Below, one piece after another: positions 36,445 to 48,519 of a DNA stretch of 64,000 nucleotides (the first letter of the stretch is position 1; every line of letters begins with the position of its first letter). Where the stretch lies: NCBI RefSeq assembly GCF_034702125.1, contig NC_085868.1, positions 40,629,359-40,693,358 of the forward strand, given 5' to 3'. The notes below the pieces were generated by a model. The model saw nothing but the letters and a program-made list of their open reading frames with translations, did no database searches and had not been told where the DNA came from. Origin of the DNA: Engraulis encrasicolus. Its lineage: Eukaryota; Chordata; Actinopteri; Clupeiformes; Engraulidae. The position numbers and the translations under genes were made by a program.

Positions 36445-37361
36445 GTGAGTACGAAAACAAAAGCCGTCAACGCAACGACTTTTCATGGTCCTGAAAACGA
36501 CCGGCTTGTGAAAAAAGTGATTTATTCGATGGGTTATGTAAATGGCATCAAATCAAGAATTATGAAGACGCGTTTAGACTCCTTCTTTTCAGTTGGCCCT
36601 GCATGTTTTATACAGTCCAGTAGGCTATTTGTTTTGAGAGAGCACGTGCACACATGTAATTGTTTGGTTAAGATGTATGAGTGATTGTCCTGGCTTGTGT
36701 GGACTGGACAAAAAAGTTATTCTCTTCAGGAATTTCACCTCAGGCGCCACATGATCTTTTTGTGGAACACTTTTGCTCTTTTTTTGACAGATGTTGACTT
36801 TTGTGACTTTGACTGTGCACTTGAACAAGAGTCAAAAGCAAGAAAAGAATGTATTTTCTCTACCTCACAGTAGCTTATCTCGTTCCTCAGTTTCCTCCCG
36901 ATTATAGAAAATATTTAATTTGCCTCAGCATGACTGACACATAGCCTACATAATGCAATACATGATAATAACAACCAGTGAACAAAAACAACACAATGTA
37001 GGCTAAACCAACCAAAAAGTATGACTTTGACACTGATGTAAAAGGATGAATCAGTGTGTCAGTGGCCCAACAACACACCACTAGGCTACTGCATGAAAGT
37101 GGGATGTTAGATGCTGGGGTGGTGGTGGTGGGGATGTTGGCCACTGAAATGCAGAAGAGTGTGTTGAAAGTGAGTCTATGGTCCCTTGCAGCTGTCCAGG
37201 CAGCATCTCGCACAGCTGTGTGATCAGGTGGCGTCCCGAGGTTCACACAGGGCTCATAGTGCCTGTGAGCGCTGCACGTTTGCAAGGTAATAGGTCAGTG
37301 GGTCAGGGCAACAACCTTTCTTTTTGTTAAAAAAAAATCAGGTGGCAATGCCCCTGAAGTC

Positions 37362-37487
37362 TTTAACACAGTAAAAAAACAATGTTAATTCAACACTTAG
37401 GGACCAAATAACTTACACTCGAGAAGATGTTGAATCAACTTTCCTTTTAATTGTTGAATTAACACCACATTTTTAACTGTGTAGACT
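37362..37487. mobile_element. small TIR element of the AACACAGTAAAA family
   Basis: TTTAACACAGTAAAAAAAC.. and ..TTTTTAACTGTGTAG pair, with inner GTTAATTCAAC / GTTGAATTAAC. Related pieces near 57870-57905 and 58385-58490. Confidence 0.6.
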
Positions 37488-39589
37488 AGCATCCTCCACA
37501 CTGTGGTAAGTCAGCCGCTTCACCTTCAATTCCCCCCCCCCCCAGGTTTTTTTTTCAGACCAGCTGCATTATGTTTGACTCAGCCTCTGGACAAAGGAGT
37601 CCTTAAGCGCATTGAGCACTGAGACATGAATAGGCGTCAGGAAGCATGTGGGCAAAGCTGTGGCTGTTTCCCCACAGCACGATCGGTCAGTCTGGCAGTC
37701 GGTCTGTGTGCTGCCTTTTTTATCATTTCACCCAGAATTCTACTCAGCAACATCAGTGTAGAGGAGAGAGCCAGAAAGAAAGGGGGGAGGAGAGAGGGGG
37801 CACAGAGATTGTTTAATGGAGAGAGAGAGAGAGAGAGACTCTCTGCTAACTCCAGTTAAGGAGCTGGGGAACGTTGTATCACCACACGAAGCAAGTAGGA
37901 GTGGGAATCTAGTATTGCGCTTCCTTCCGATAAGTAAATAAGAGAGAGCGAGACAGCATGAGTTAGGAGGACTCGCTCTGTGTGCCAAAGAATAAGCGAG
38001 TGGCTTTGGGAAACGTGACCAGGAGCAAGAAAGAAGAAGAAGAAGAAGAAGGAAAGAAAGAAAGAAGGTGTTCTCTCCCAATGACTGTGAAACATGGTCC
38101 ACTGAGTTTCCTGTGATATTTCTTCTACTCTGTGGAGGTATTAAACATGTGCTTTTTATTTGAAGACAGAATGAGTGAGAGAACAAAAGGTCGCTCTCAC
38201 AGTGAAGGGATGAGAAATGAGCTCACAGCTGGATAGTGTCGCCTCAGAAAACTGCTGAGTAGACTTGAGGAACAAAAAAAAGAAAACCCTCTAAAAAACT
38301 TGAACTACCAAACTCTGAACTTGCAGTCAACAGTACACCAACAGCAACAAAAAAAGAAACAACATCCCTAGACAAATACACCCCAGAGAAGAAGCAGAGA
38401 CTGCTTTTTTGATGGGAGTTTGATTCTGAGGTTCATCAGTCTAAAGCTAAGCCTATGGGACCTGCAAGCAGTCAATTTGTTCCCTGGTGTTGACAAAGCA
38501 CAAAAGGGGGGAGATTATGCAGGACGGGGCAAGTCATCTTGGCATGTGAGGCGGGACGACAAACCCTCCCTATCTGCTGACACAAGGCAAATGTAAAGCA
38601 CAAGGTAGCTATAGTGCCGTTCATGGGCTTCCATGAAAAAACGCAGAACCGCTTTCTTTTCTTCTTTTTCTTCTCTTTTAAAAAACAAACAAACTCCAAG
38701 ATGATTCTGGATTGACGGCTTCCACAAATTCTACCAAAAGCGTGGGCCTTTCTGAAATGGCACAGCTGTGGATTGCTTGACAGTTATGAACTTTAAATAG
38801 GAGGCATCTTGGTGTGTGATGTTAAATATCATATGTCATGTAGCAGCCTGGACAATTCATGTTCAATGCTCCAAAGTAGAAAAAAAATACTGAGCACAGC
38901 ACTAAATCTCAATGCAATATAAAAACAGAAAGATCTCTGTGCAGATGTGTGAGATGATGAAGACTTTAACATGTTCAATTTTTCCATATCAATTGCTTCA
39001 TAAAAGTCCAAAAAGACCATTGTTCTACTGGATAAAGGGAAGGCTGGAAAGACTCATGTCACTTTGGTAATGGATGAAAGTTTTACCAGAGAGAATAGAA
39101 GAAGAGGAAAATGAAATGTCTTTGGTTCCACCCTCTAATGAGAACCTGCTTTACTTGCCTTCGGGGGTCTTTGTATAAGTACAGCTAGAGTGATGGCCCC
39201 AAAGCCATGAAGCTGAAAAAACCCTCAAAACTCTGCAGCCCACTAACTATAACAGTTCACAAACAAACAACGGACATAAACAGTTAAATAATGTTTTGAT
39301 GGAAACTTAGACTTCTAGAGTTCATATAGATTCTTCGGCACCCAAATATGACAAGTAGCACACATACAAGATCATATTACATTATAATAATAATATTATA
39401 TTTGTCAGTCACACACAAACTGCACAAGGACGCATTTCAGTTGCTGTGTGAAAACCGAAAAGTGTGTGAGAGGTGTTTGGGGGAGCTTACGGAGATGAGG
39501 CCCTGGCTATATTCAGGTGATCAGCGATATCCAAACATGCACTTACCTGTGTGGATAATTGTAGCCCAGCTCTGGGAGTGCTTTAATTC

Positions 39590-39635
<46 letters not shown>

Positions 39636-40672
39636 GAGAAAAAGAGAGAGGTGCTAAGGGAAAAGTCTGCATTCTTATGCTATCGTTTTTCACAGAGATG
39701 ATAGCTTTACGCTTTTAAAACTTCAGTGAGCCGATCAAAAAGTGTGCTGCTTGCTTAGGTAAGACGTCAAGCTTATCCGGCTTAGATGTGGAGGTTTTTA
39801 TCTGAAGAACTGTCTCATGCTTCTGCTAATATCACAAAAACAGATAGTCAAGTATCTTTGAAAAACATACCTTGCCCAGGTGTTAAATGTTGGCATCTTA
39901 AGAAGAGGGATATATCGATAACAGCTGTGTTGGCTAAATCTCTTTCATGCTTGTTGAACCCCAGATACGGCCAGAAATAAAGTCGCTGACATCACCACCT
40001 TTGTGTCAACAACATTGTAATTTCAGCGTTTTTTGCTGACTGGCGCGCTGCAATTGACTCGAGGGCATGAGCGTGAAAACAGGAAAGCCCCTAATTAGGG
40101 ATAGAAATTTGTCCCTAAATAACTGCTATACCGAGGCAAGCCCGCAGTAATAACTTGGAGGTCTTGTTGGCCCAGGAGATCGTGCATCTCTACCCATCTC
40201 TGCTATCATGATGTGCCATCATTTGGTGCTCTTCCCCTTCCCACGGTCCTCATTTCTCGATTCTGGGTAATCAGGGGTGCATTTCTCAAAAGGGAAGTTG
40301 TTAGCCTGTTAGCAACTTCGGTAGTTGCCAATGGGAAAATGCATTGAAAACAACAAAGTTGCTTACTACATTAGCTACTTTGGTTTTGAGAAATCCACCC
40401 CAGCTGTGTTTTTGTGTCCACAGCTCCCTGGGTGCTCTGGAAATCTATCAAGGTTTTGTGAGTAAATATTTACCCAAAGACAAATTTCCCCGGCTGAGCT
40501 TTTCAGCCTTTATCATAAGTGTGGGCCACACATTTTATCAGCTGGGAGAGAGGTTAACTCTTATCACTTGTCATTACTTTGTGCTTCATTGACAGCTTCA
40601 TGGGATGAGATGAATACTGTAGGGAATGGCGGAGTGGGGTCGCAACTGGGGCTGTTGTTACTTTTGGAGTCC

Positions 40673-40851
40673 TGTAGCCCCTTAATGCACGCCGTACCTC
40701 CTGTGGCACGCTGTAATGGACATTGAAAGTTAACTACTATAGTACTACACTACTATGACAGTGCACAGTGCCTTTAGTAATACATTACGACTTAGTCATT
40801 GCCATTCTGGTAACAGCTCATTTATAATGGCGTGTCTTAAGGAGTTAAAAT
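40673..40851. mobile_element. TIR element of the TAGCCCCTTAATG dispersed family
   Basis: GTAGCCCCTTAATGCACGCC and, inverted, GGCGTGTCTTAAGGAGTTA. Other copies, some partial: about 8745-8935, 20450-20545 (inverted), 49805-49990 and 57690-57860. Confidence 0.7.
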
Positions 40852-41919
40852 GACAAATTTGGTGGCTTACATTATCGGACAAAGAGAGTTAATTGCGAAA
40901 GACAGTCAAAGCACTGAACCATGCCTTTGTTGATTACGTAGTTATCTTGGCATCAGCACATTGAGCTAAGCAATAGATTCTGTTGACATGGTGGTAATTT
41001 TCAGGTGACGCAACGCTTAGCATGTCAAAGATATTACATACCATTCTCCAATTATCTCTAAGTACTACTGTATAAGGTTCAAATACAGTCTGAAGACGTC
41101 CTCACCTGCCTTTCCTTGATTTAATAGCAATATACTGTAGTCTCAACAACTGTGGTCTGTCAGCGAGGTTCTCTTCTGACAAGACATAACCACAAGGCCA
41201 GTGATTATCTGGATCCCTCAAAGTGTAAATCTCAACGGTCTTGATTTGTGTAGGAGATTTATCATAGGTTCAAGAACGTGGTGTGCAACACATTGTGGAA
41301 CAGTCATTAACAGCAGGTATAAATGAGTATTTAAGAATTGAAGGATATTTATTTGTAATATACATATACGTACATATTGCATCATCCATTTCTCCATGTG
41401 TCAGAAGTAAACCTTTTCTGTCAAAGCCATGGAGAGATAAGCTTAAGTCAGCTTTGAGACGCATAGAGAGGAAGAGATTAGTCAAATGTTGAGAAAGATA
41501 GCTGAACCGCGTCATAGAAAGTTGAAAGGATTTCAACTTCAAACTGTTGCTCTCGTCGCGCAAATTGCCTCTAGTCTCCGGAATTGCTTTTGTCGCGCGA
41601 CTCAATACAAAGTCAATTACTTCTGTCGCTCACCTCGCTCTTGTCGCGTTAGGTGTATTTGTGCGGTGATGCAGAGTATTTCAGCTCCTTGAGAACACAT
41701 CAAGTGACTTACATTGAAACAGGAAGGTGTTAGAGCCTGATCATCTTTTTTTGACCTAATCAAAGCAGAATATATTTTGTGTTATTAATAGTACTATATG
41801 AGTGAACAGTGGCTTCAAAATGCATCAAATAATGTGCACGTGCATAGTTTTGGTCATTGTACAGTAGTGTGTTTTACTTGTAGTTGCTGAAGATGTCATT
41901 GTATTGTTGTTGTTATAGC

Positions 41920-42081
41920 CAGGCCCGCCGACAGGGGGGGGATACAAAGGGGAATGTTGTCCCGGGCCCAGGGAGATACGTGCCCCAGAATTGGGTCCCT
42001 ATTACATTGTATGCATGGGATAGTAGGAGGCCCTTTCAGATGACTTTGTCCTGGGCCCAGCAAAAGCTGTCAGCGGCCCTG
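41920..42081. mobile_element. ~160-bp mini-hAT family, intact copy
   Basis: Ends CAGGCCCGCCGACAG and CTGTCAGCGGCCCTG; duplication GTTATAGC / GTCATAGC at 41912-41919 and 42082-42089. Confidence 0.88.
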
Positions 42082-42292
42082 GTCATAGCTGATGTTGTTG
42101 TCATTACATAATAAATGTCCTGGCGACGTGCAGGGGGGAGTGATTGATGATGTTTGAATTAAATAGGCATAACTCATTAGCAATCAGATCAACGGGAAGA
42201 TATTGCTCCACTCCCTATGTCTCTACAGCCGTCTCCAAAAGTTTTGTCGCCTACATTTTGCCTTCATTGTTTTTCATTGTGTTGCTTTCCAT

Positions 42293-42343
42293 GATTACAA
42301 TGACCCTAAACATACACCTAAGGCCAAAGTTGATTTTTTTAAG
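42293..42343 (+). pseudogene. Tc1 transposase fragment
   Basis: Seventeen codons around NDPKHT only; no longer frame surrounds them, so the gene is a relic. Confidence 0.75.
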
Positions 42344-42953
42344 ATGTGAGAGTGATTCAGTGATTAAGTATGACACCCGATCTGCGTATTTGAAGTGTTT
42401 TGAAGTGATTTATCTACTCATTTTCACATTATGTTCGATAGGCGACAAAACTTTTGGGTAACACTTTACTTAAAGCCCACATTATAAGCGCATTCATAAC
42501 AAATTATAACGCCCATTATAATTACTTATAACATATTATGACTACAGCCATAATGCTTCATGATGCTTTATATTAACAGTTATGAATAACCGTGAATCTA
42601 GCTTATAATGCATTATAAATCCAAGGGTGTCATGAGTGCTCAAGACTGACTATAAACTACAGGCTGCCTGATGGGGCTTATAGTATATTATGAGCACCTA
42701 TACCCCTCTATGCACAGACCTGGATGATAAACTGTCATAAGGGCTCATAAGATGCTATAATGCTTCATGTGAGATCATAAGTGGTCAATGTGTGCTCTAA
42801 GTAAAGTGAAGTTCATATGGATGCATCTATAATGCACTGTATAATACACATCTATAATGCATCGTAATGTACTATAAGCCCCATCAGGCAGCCTGTAGTT
42901 TATATCCAGTCACGAGCACTCATAACACCCTTGGATTTATAAAGCATTATAAT

Positions 42954-43324
42954 TAGGGCTGGGTAAAATAATCGATTCAATCGATAATCGATCAATATAA
43001 TTTAAAATTCACATAATCGATTCACAAGGCACAAAATCGATTTTTTTGGTTCTTTTTCTTTTTGTTCTTTTTGTTCAATTTAGGTCTACAGAAAATACCC
43101 AATAGATATTAGTCAATTAGGAATAGGCCTACTTATTACAGTCTGTTGACACTGTAAAGTCACAGCCCTTTGACATTTTGATATAAAAATAGGCAACAGC
43201 ATATTTTGGGGGAAATCGAATGAATCGAATGAATCGAATCGAATTGAATCGTGATTAATCGATTCAAAGCCCTATAAATCGAAATCGAATCGATACAGGA
43301 ACATGGCTGCGATATCCAGCCCTA
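42954..43324. mobile_element. nest level 3a: hAT-like element
   Basis: Ends TAGGGCTGGGTAAAATAA and GATATCCAGCCCTA; duplication ATTATAAT / ATTATAAG. Interior dominated by AATCGATT motifs. Confidence 0.85.
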
Positions 43325-44946
43325 ATTATAAGCTAGATTCATGGTTATTCGTTACTGTTAACATAACACATCATGAAACGTAATGGGTGTAGTCGTAATG
43401 CTTTGTAAGTAATTGCAATTGGGTGATTCTCACGAAGCTAAAAAAAACAATGGCAATGAGGTTTTAATGGTTAAATATGACAGGTATTCTTTTGATAATA
43501 TACATTACTGTAGAGCAAGACGTGTAGCTTCTGGCACACTAGTTCATTTTAAAAAATATTATTTTTATTTTCCACTTTTTATGCATTTTATAGGCAAATT
43601 CTCATTACCGAAATGTGTCCCGAACAAAATTTCTGGTCTTTGAATTAGGGTAAAACATAATAAAAATGTTAAAAATACGTAAATGACACTACAAGAGCGT
43701 TCGTCTATGTCCGAAGTTTCATTAAGTGTTCCTTGTTGGCAATTTAAATAATGAACACTCATGAATATTTCAAGAAAAGATCGTGTCCCCAAGTTTTTCT
43801 TCTCATTACCGCAATATATTTCAGAACTACAATTAAAAGCCATCAGAATTTCAATATGAGCTGAAACTACCTACAATTCATCTGTACTAACAGGAGATTC
43901 AAGATGGCTACATGATTAGTCAGCCTTATTGTTTGTGCCTGTAAAATGTCACAATTTGTCTCAAAAATATGCAAATACGACAAAAGTGGTTCTCATTACC
44001 GAAATTAGTCAATATTTCAAAATAAATAAGATTTTTTCATTTTAAACTTGCTTGGTAATAGGGTATTCATTTTCAGAATTCAACAATGGTCATGAATTAG
44101 CTATGTCATAATTACTGAAGTTACAGTTAGCATTATTGTGCTGAGCCATCTCATTACCGCAATACACATTCTCATTACCGCAATGTTTTAAGTACCTTTC
44201 GGTAATGAGGATTGTCAATTTTGGTAATGAGACTCTATGGTGATTTACATTTAGAATATATTATCATGACATATATGTATTTCACTTTTTATTCATTTAC
44301 ATTTTTAAACATGCAACTGCAACCTTAAATACAAATTATATTTTTGCAGTATAAATATTGTCACTATGTCACTTAATTATAGTTAAAGGACTTGATGAAA
44401 GTGTGAAGTGAAATTGCATCCATTTCAGGTTGAAATATGCAATTGTATTGAATCGATATTCGATATACAATATTGTAAGTAAACAAAGCAAAAGTAAATG
44501 CCTAACATCTGCAATAGCTCCTTCATCTAATGGGGGTTGTCTGTAAAGGTGATCATCTCCCTATACATTGCATAGGCTAAATTGAGTGGTCATACAGGTC
44601 TTGTTCATAGACCATTTTTCTGTTCTCATCCTTTCTGGCTAATGTTGTGGTGACATTTACATTTTTTCCCAGCCTTGGAAGAACAATAATCGACTATGGG
44701 CCAGAAACCCTGTTGTGAGAGTTCATTGAGAGTAGCAAGTCACAACTTAATTCTTGCTCATATGCCAACCCATGAATCAATATTCTGGCTGTTTCCACCC
44801 TCGAAATGTGGTCTTTTGATGCAAAAAAATAATCGAACTGCCTGGTGATGTCACCCAATGCCAAGGCAATTGCAAACAATGAAGCCAGCACTCGCAGTGA
44901 AGTTGTCAGATTGCGTAGATGGCAAAAAGGGAACAAGTTTGGAGAC

Positions 44947-44977
44947 AAAATCGACTCACTTCAAGTGAGTCGATTTT
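44947..44977. repeat. 15-bp-arm palindrome in the 4.8-kb element
   Basis: AAAATCGACTCACTT, one C, then its exact inverse. Confidence 0.9.
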
Positions 44978-45114
44978 CCAGAAATTGACAGATTTTTTTG
45001 CTTCCTGTGTTTGGTTGTCATACCCTCAATTGTAGTGGGTTTGAGTATTTATCTTTTTTTACTAACTTGACTTCCTTCCAAAATCTTTGTTTTGGATCCA
45101 ATTTGATCATTGTT

Positions 45115-45529
45115 AAAGGGTGGCACAAAAGGCTTGGCATTTGAAATAGCAGTGAATAGGCCTTTATAGCGAATTCAGTGAGAAGTAGTTTTTAGAATAT
45201 TTCAATCAAAACTAGTAAGAAGAATTATTTAGAGCAATGCTCTAGTTGCCTTTACACTTTCCCAAATTAGAAATTCCTCATGCATGTTGTTTGCAGCCTT
45301 TAGCAAGGTTTCAGCCCCCATACTCTGATCCTTTAGCCATGCTCAAACACCCATGTACCTTTTTTAGTCTTTTAGTTATGCTGTGGGTTCTTGATGTCCT
45401 GGGTAAGTGGAAAGGCAACTGGATCAAAACAGCCTCAAAATGCACTTTGCACTGATATAGGGCCTAGCTGAAAATGCCCATTCACATTCACAGCAATTCA
45501 AAATTCCAAGTCTATTGTGCCACCCTTTG
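45115..45529. mobile_element. nest level 4a: small TIR element
   Basis: AAAGGGTGGCACAA and TTGTGCCACCCTTT are inverted within the 4.8-kb element. Confidence 0.5.
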
Positions 45530-45975
45530 ACAAGTATCAAACATGCTAGAAAATGACAAGGAAGTTAAGGTAGTGCAAAGGAACAATACTGCAAGAGAAG
45601 AGCAGGATTTTGCAACGTTTTAATTTTGTGTTTCATGCACCCTATACTAATTATGGGCATGTCTGATATTGTCCTGAAAAACATTTTTTTTTCTTTTTCA
45701 AAAATGTGAATGAAGTGAAAGGCCACTTGGGAAACTACAACTCCCATTGGCATTGTGATCCAGCACTCCACAGCACACACATGAACACTGCACACTGCAC
45801 ACAACAGAATGGCATTCATGCCTCACCCGCATTTATGCCTCATCCCCAATAGCGCCCAAATGGGAGCACCATGCTCAGGGTACCTCAGTCATGGAGGAGG
45901 ATGGCGGAGATCACTGGTTAATTACTCCCTCCACCAACCTGGCGGGTCGGGAATCGGGAGTCTGATGCCCTAACC

Positions 45976-46661
45976 CAGTGTTTCCCAACCAGGGGTACGT
46001 GTACCACTAGGGGTACGCGAGCACACCTCAGGGGGTACGCGGAAAAATGTGATAACGACATTTGAATAGAGTATAGTCATACTGGGATGAAGGAATATAT
46101 AGAGAGTAGGGCTGGGAATCGATCCAAATTTCCTGGATCGATTCGATTCCGATCCAGAAGTTCACAATCCAATTCGATGCACGATCCGATTAGATTCGAT
46201 TCAATATCGATTTTCTGTATTGCTGGGTTGTCACTTTAACCCATTTATGACTAAAATTCTAAGACCGCCTATAAAAACCTAAATATCTCAACCTTTGATA
46301 CCCACACAAACATGAAATACCTTGGTATGAGAGACAGAAGTGGGATACTTGGTATGAGAGAGATAGGTGGGAAAACTGGCATTATTTACTTGAACAGGCT
46401 GTGTGTATTTGTGCATGTAGACATCATGAATGTGGAAGAAAGCTACAGAATGTGGTTGAGAAAATAGCACCTATAATCATCGGCAAAAAAACGATCCACA
46501 AAGTTGTGAATCGATATCACACTTTTCGAACGTGAATCGATATTGGATCGCGATTCGATCTTTTGAACCCAGCCCTAATAGAGAGCATGGGATAGGGGGT
46601 ACTCATGGTACAACAAAAAGGCTTAGGGGGTACGCGAGTCAGAAAAGGTTGGGAAACACTG
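45976..46661. mobile_element. nest level 4b: hAT element
   Basis: Ends CAGTGTTTCCCAACC and GGTTGGGAAACACTG; exact duplication CCCTAACC at 45968-45975 and 46662-46669. Confidence 0.93.
46107..46577. mobile_element. nest level 5: hAT element
   Basis: Ends TAGGGCTGGGAATCGAT and CCCAGCCCTA; exact duplication ATAGAGAG at 46099-46106 and 46578-46585. Confidence 0.93.
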
Positions 46662-47100
46662 CCCTAACCTATGACTGCCATTGATGTGCAATGTGCAACT
46701 CAAGCAGTTAGAGGTGTTCAGTGATATTTCATAACACATAACGTTCATAGTGAATTCCGGCTTTGGTCCGGACAGTATTATGGTGATACTGTACCGAAAA
46801 TGGAGGTGTACCGAACCCACATACCATACAAGCTACTTTAGTCATCTCCTGTTCGCACTGCGACATGATTTCCCTTCTCATAACAGATTTAGATTTCTGG
46901 TCCACTATAGATTTTTGGCTGGAGAGATCAGTGGTGAGTTGTGTCATATTCAGGGTGGGGATGAGGAGTGGGATGTATGCGCTTCATTGGGGTCATCAGG
47001 TGGCTACCCTCCGGTGTTTTGATGATGGACTAACTTTAACTTCAGAGTGCACCCCTTGGCCTTCACCCCTTATACTATGATGTTACTTTGGTGCCTACTG

Positions 47101-47429
47101 GAGGGGTGGGGAACCTTTTTCATTCAAGGGGCCTCTTCAAATTCATCTGAGGGCCGTAAAAGTTCTCAGAGAGCCGTACTAAGAACACAAACCAGGATTT
47201 CCTCCTGCACTTTAGGCCTATATTGAAGTCAGACACCTTTAAAACAGACCCACCTTCTCTAGTTCCACTGAATATAACTCAATTGTATTGCAAATGTATT
47301 TTATAAATTCCTTTACAAAATATGTAATATTTCACTTGAGGCTGCATAACATTTAAATTTATATCGGGGGCCTGATTAAACGGCCGTAAGGGCCACAAAA
47401 CGGCCCTCGAGACAGGTTCCCCACACCTA
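47101..47429. mobile_element. nest level 4c: hAT-like element
   Basis: GAGGGGTGGGGAACC and GGTTCCCCACACCT; same family as 1107-1688 in the opposite orientation, here without the retroposon insertion. Confidence 0.75.
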
Positions 47430-48519
47430 ACCTATGGTCTTTTATGGTCTTTGGCTGGGTTAAGTCTTGAATCCCAATATCCTTCAGTAGCTTAATGAAT
47501 GGTTTATATAGAATATATTTATCATCTTATTAGGTGTCATTTGATTAGTTCTGCCCTGGAGGCTCTGTCGTTGTGCTAATAATAATAACAAATCACATAA
47601 TTTACTAATATTTGGCTTCAGTTCAATTTATTTCTCCTTATTCTCATTACCGAAAACTCATTCTCATTACCGAAACATATCCCTCATTACCGAAATGAGC
47701 ACTTAATTGTAAAAAAAAAGTACTAAAGGAAAACTCTATTCACATATATTTTTTATGAACACAGTACCTTTCATGTTTCTTTCACTTCAGTATATTTTCA
47801 GACCGAAATTGTAGGTTTTCACGGATGTATTCTAAAATTAAAGAGGAAAACAAATGATCCTATTGCGGTAATGAGGTAAAATGGTAAAATTCTTAAACTA
47901 CAATAATAAGGAAAAAAACTTTTTTGAGTGTTTTATGTAGCCCCTAGTACAACTATCAATATTCAATGAACAAAACTGCAAGAACAATTAAGTTTCCTAA
48001 TACATTTCATGAAAGAAAAAAATTGCGGTAATGAGCATTTCAGCAGACATGGACCTATAAAACGTAAAAAAATGTGTTTTAAATAGTTTTCAGGTAAGTT
48101 GATATTATTGTGCTTAGTAACTGTACACTTTGATGTAACTGATTCAAAAAGAAATTCAATCAAAAAAGCATTTTGAAAAAATGGTTGTCAAAACACCTTT
48201 GTTGCGCGTTTCGTGAGAATCACCCACTTGTGATGTGCATTATAATTTGTTATAAATGCACTCATAATGCGCTATAGATATGGGCTTCATAGAAAGTGTT
48301 ACCAACTTTTGTCTTGTGAAAATCTGCCCTGTCTGTGATCATTAAAGGGACAATCTTTCTTTGGTGCATGACATTTATTTTTGTACATACATTTTCGTTC
48401 GGGAGGGTTGTAGCTTTCATATGAGTGACTTCTGAAGCCAAGTGATTAATTGAAAGTCAGGTTATTAGCTGTTATTCCAAACAGATGGATAGGCGACAAC
48501 ACTTTTGGAGACGGCTGTA

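Larger units (their letters stand above)
36445..42223. other. first third of mmp11 intron 1
   Basis: No coding signal found. Holds a TIR element (37362-37487), a GA tract (about 39592-39652), a TAGCCCCTTAATG element (40673-40851) and a mini-hAT (41920-42081). Much of 38000-40600 shows no recognisable repeat. Confidence 0.5.
43420..48226. mobile_element. nest level 3b: 4.8-kb element with TCATTACCG subterminal motifs
   Basis: 17-bp inverted ends TGGGTGATTCTCACGAA (43420-43436) and TTCGTGAGAATCACCCA (48210-48226). TCATTACCG(A/C)AA motifs cluster within about 0.85 kb of the left end and 0.6 kb of the right end. No transposase frame longer than about 90 codons is present, and no target duplication is obvious. 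Superfamily not recognised. Confidence 0.75.
42457..48303. mobile_element. nest level 2: fold-back hAT-like element
   Basis: Ends GGTAACACTTTAC.. and ..AAAGTGTTACC with exact duplication AACTTTTG (42449-42456, 48304-48311). Arms pair through CTACAGGCTGCCTGATGGGG. Without the insertions at 42954-43324 and 43420-48226 it would be about 670 bases. Confidence 0.88.
42224..48519 (+). mobile_element. nest level 1: Tc1/mariner remnant
   Basis: TA-flanked ends ACAGCCGTCTCCAAAAGTTT and ACTTTTGGAGACGGCTGT. At 42293-42343 the plus strand reads DYNDPKHTPKAKVDFFK, the conserved DxNDPKHT segment of Tc1 transposases. An inner copy of the end (GGCGACAAAACTTTTG, 42441-42456) suggests an IR/DR-type arm. Everything from 42457 to 48311 is inserted into that inner repeat. 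Confidence 0.8.

Noticed and set aside
43590..44230. Regularly repeated TCATTACCG motifs as a CRISPR-like array
   Set aside because: Spacing is irregular, orientation is mixed, and the context is a transposon in a vertebrate genome.
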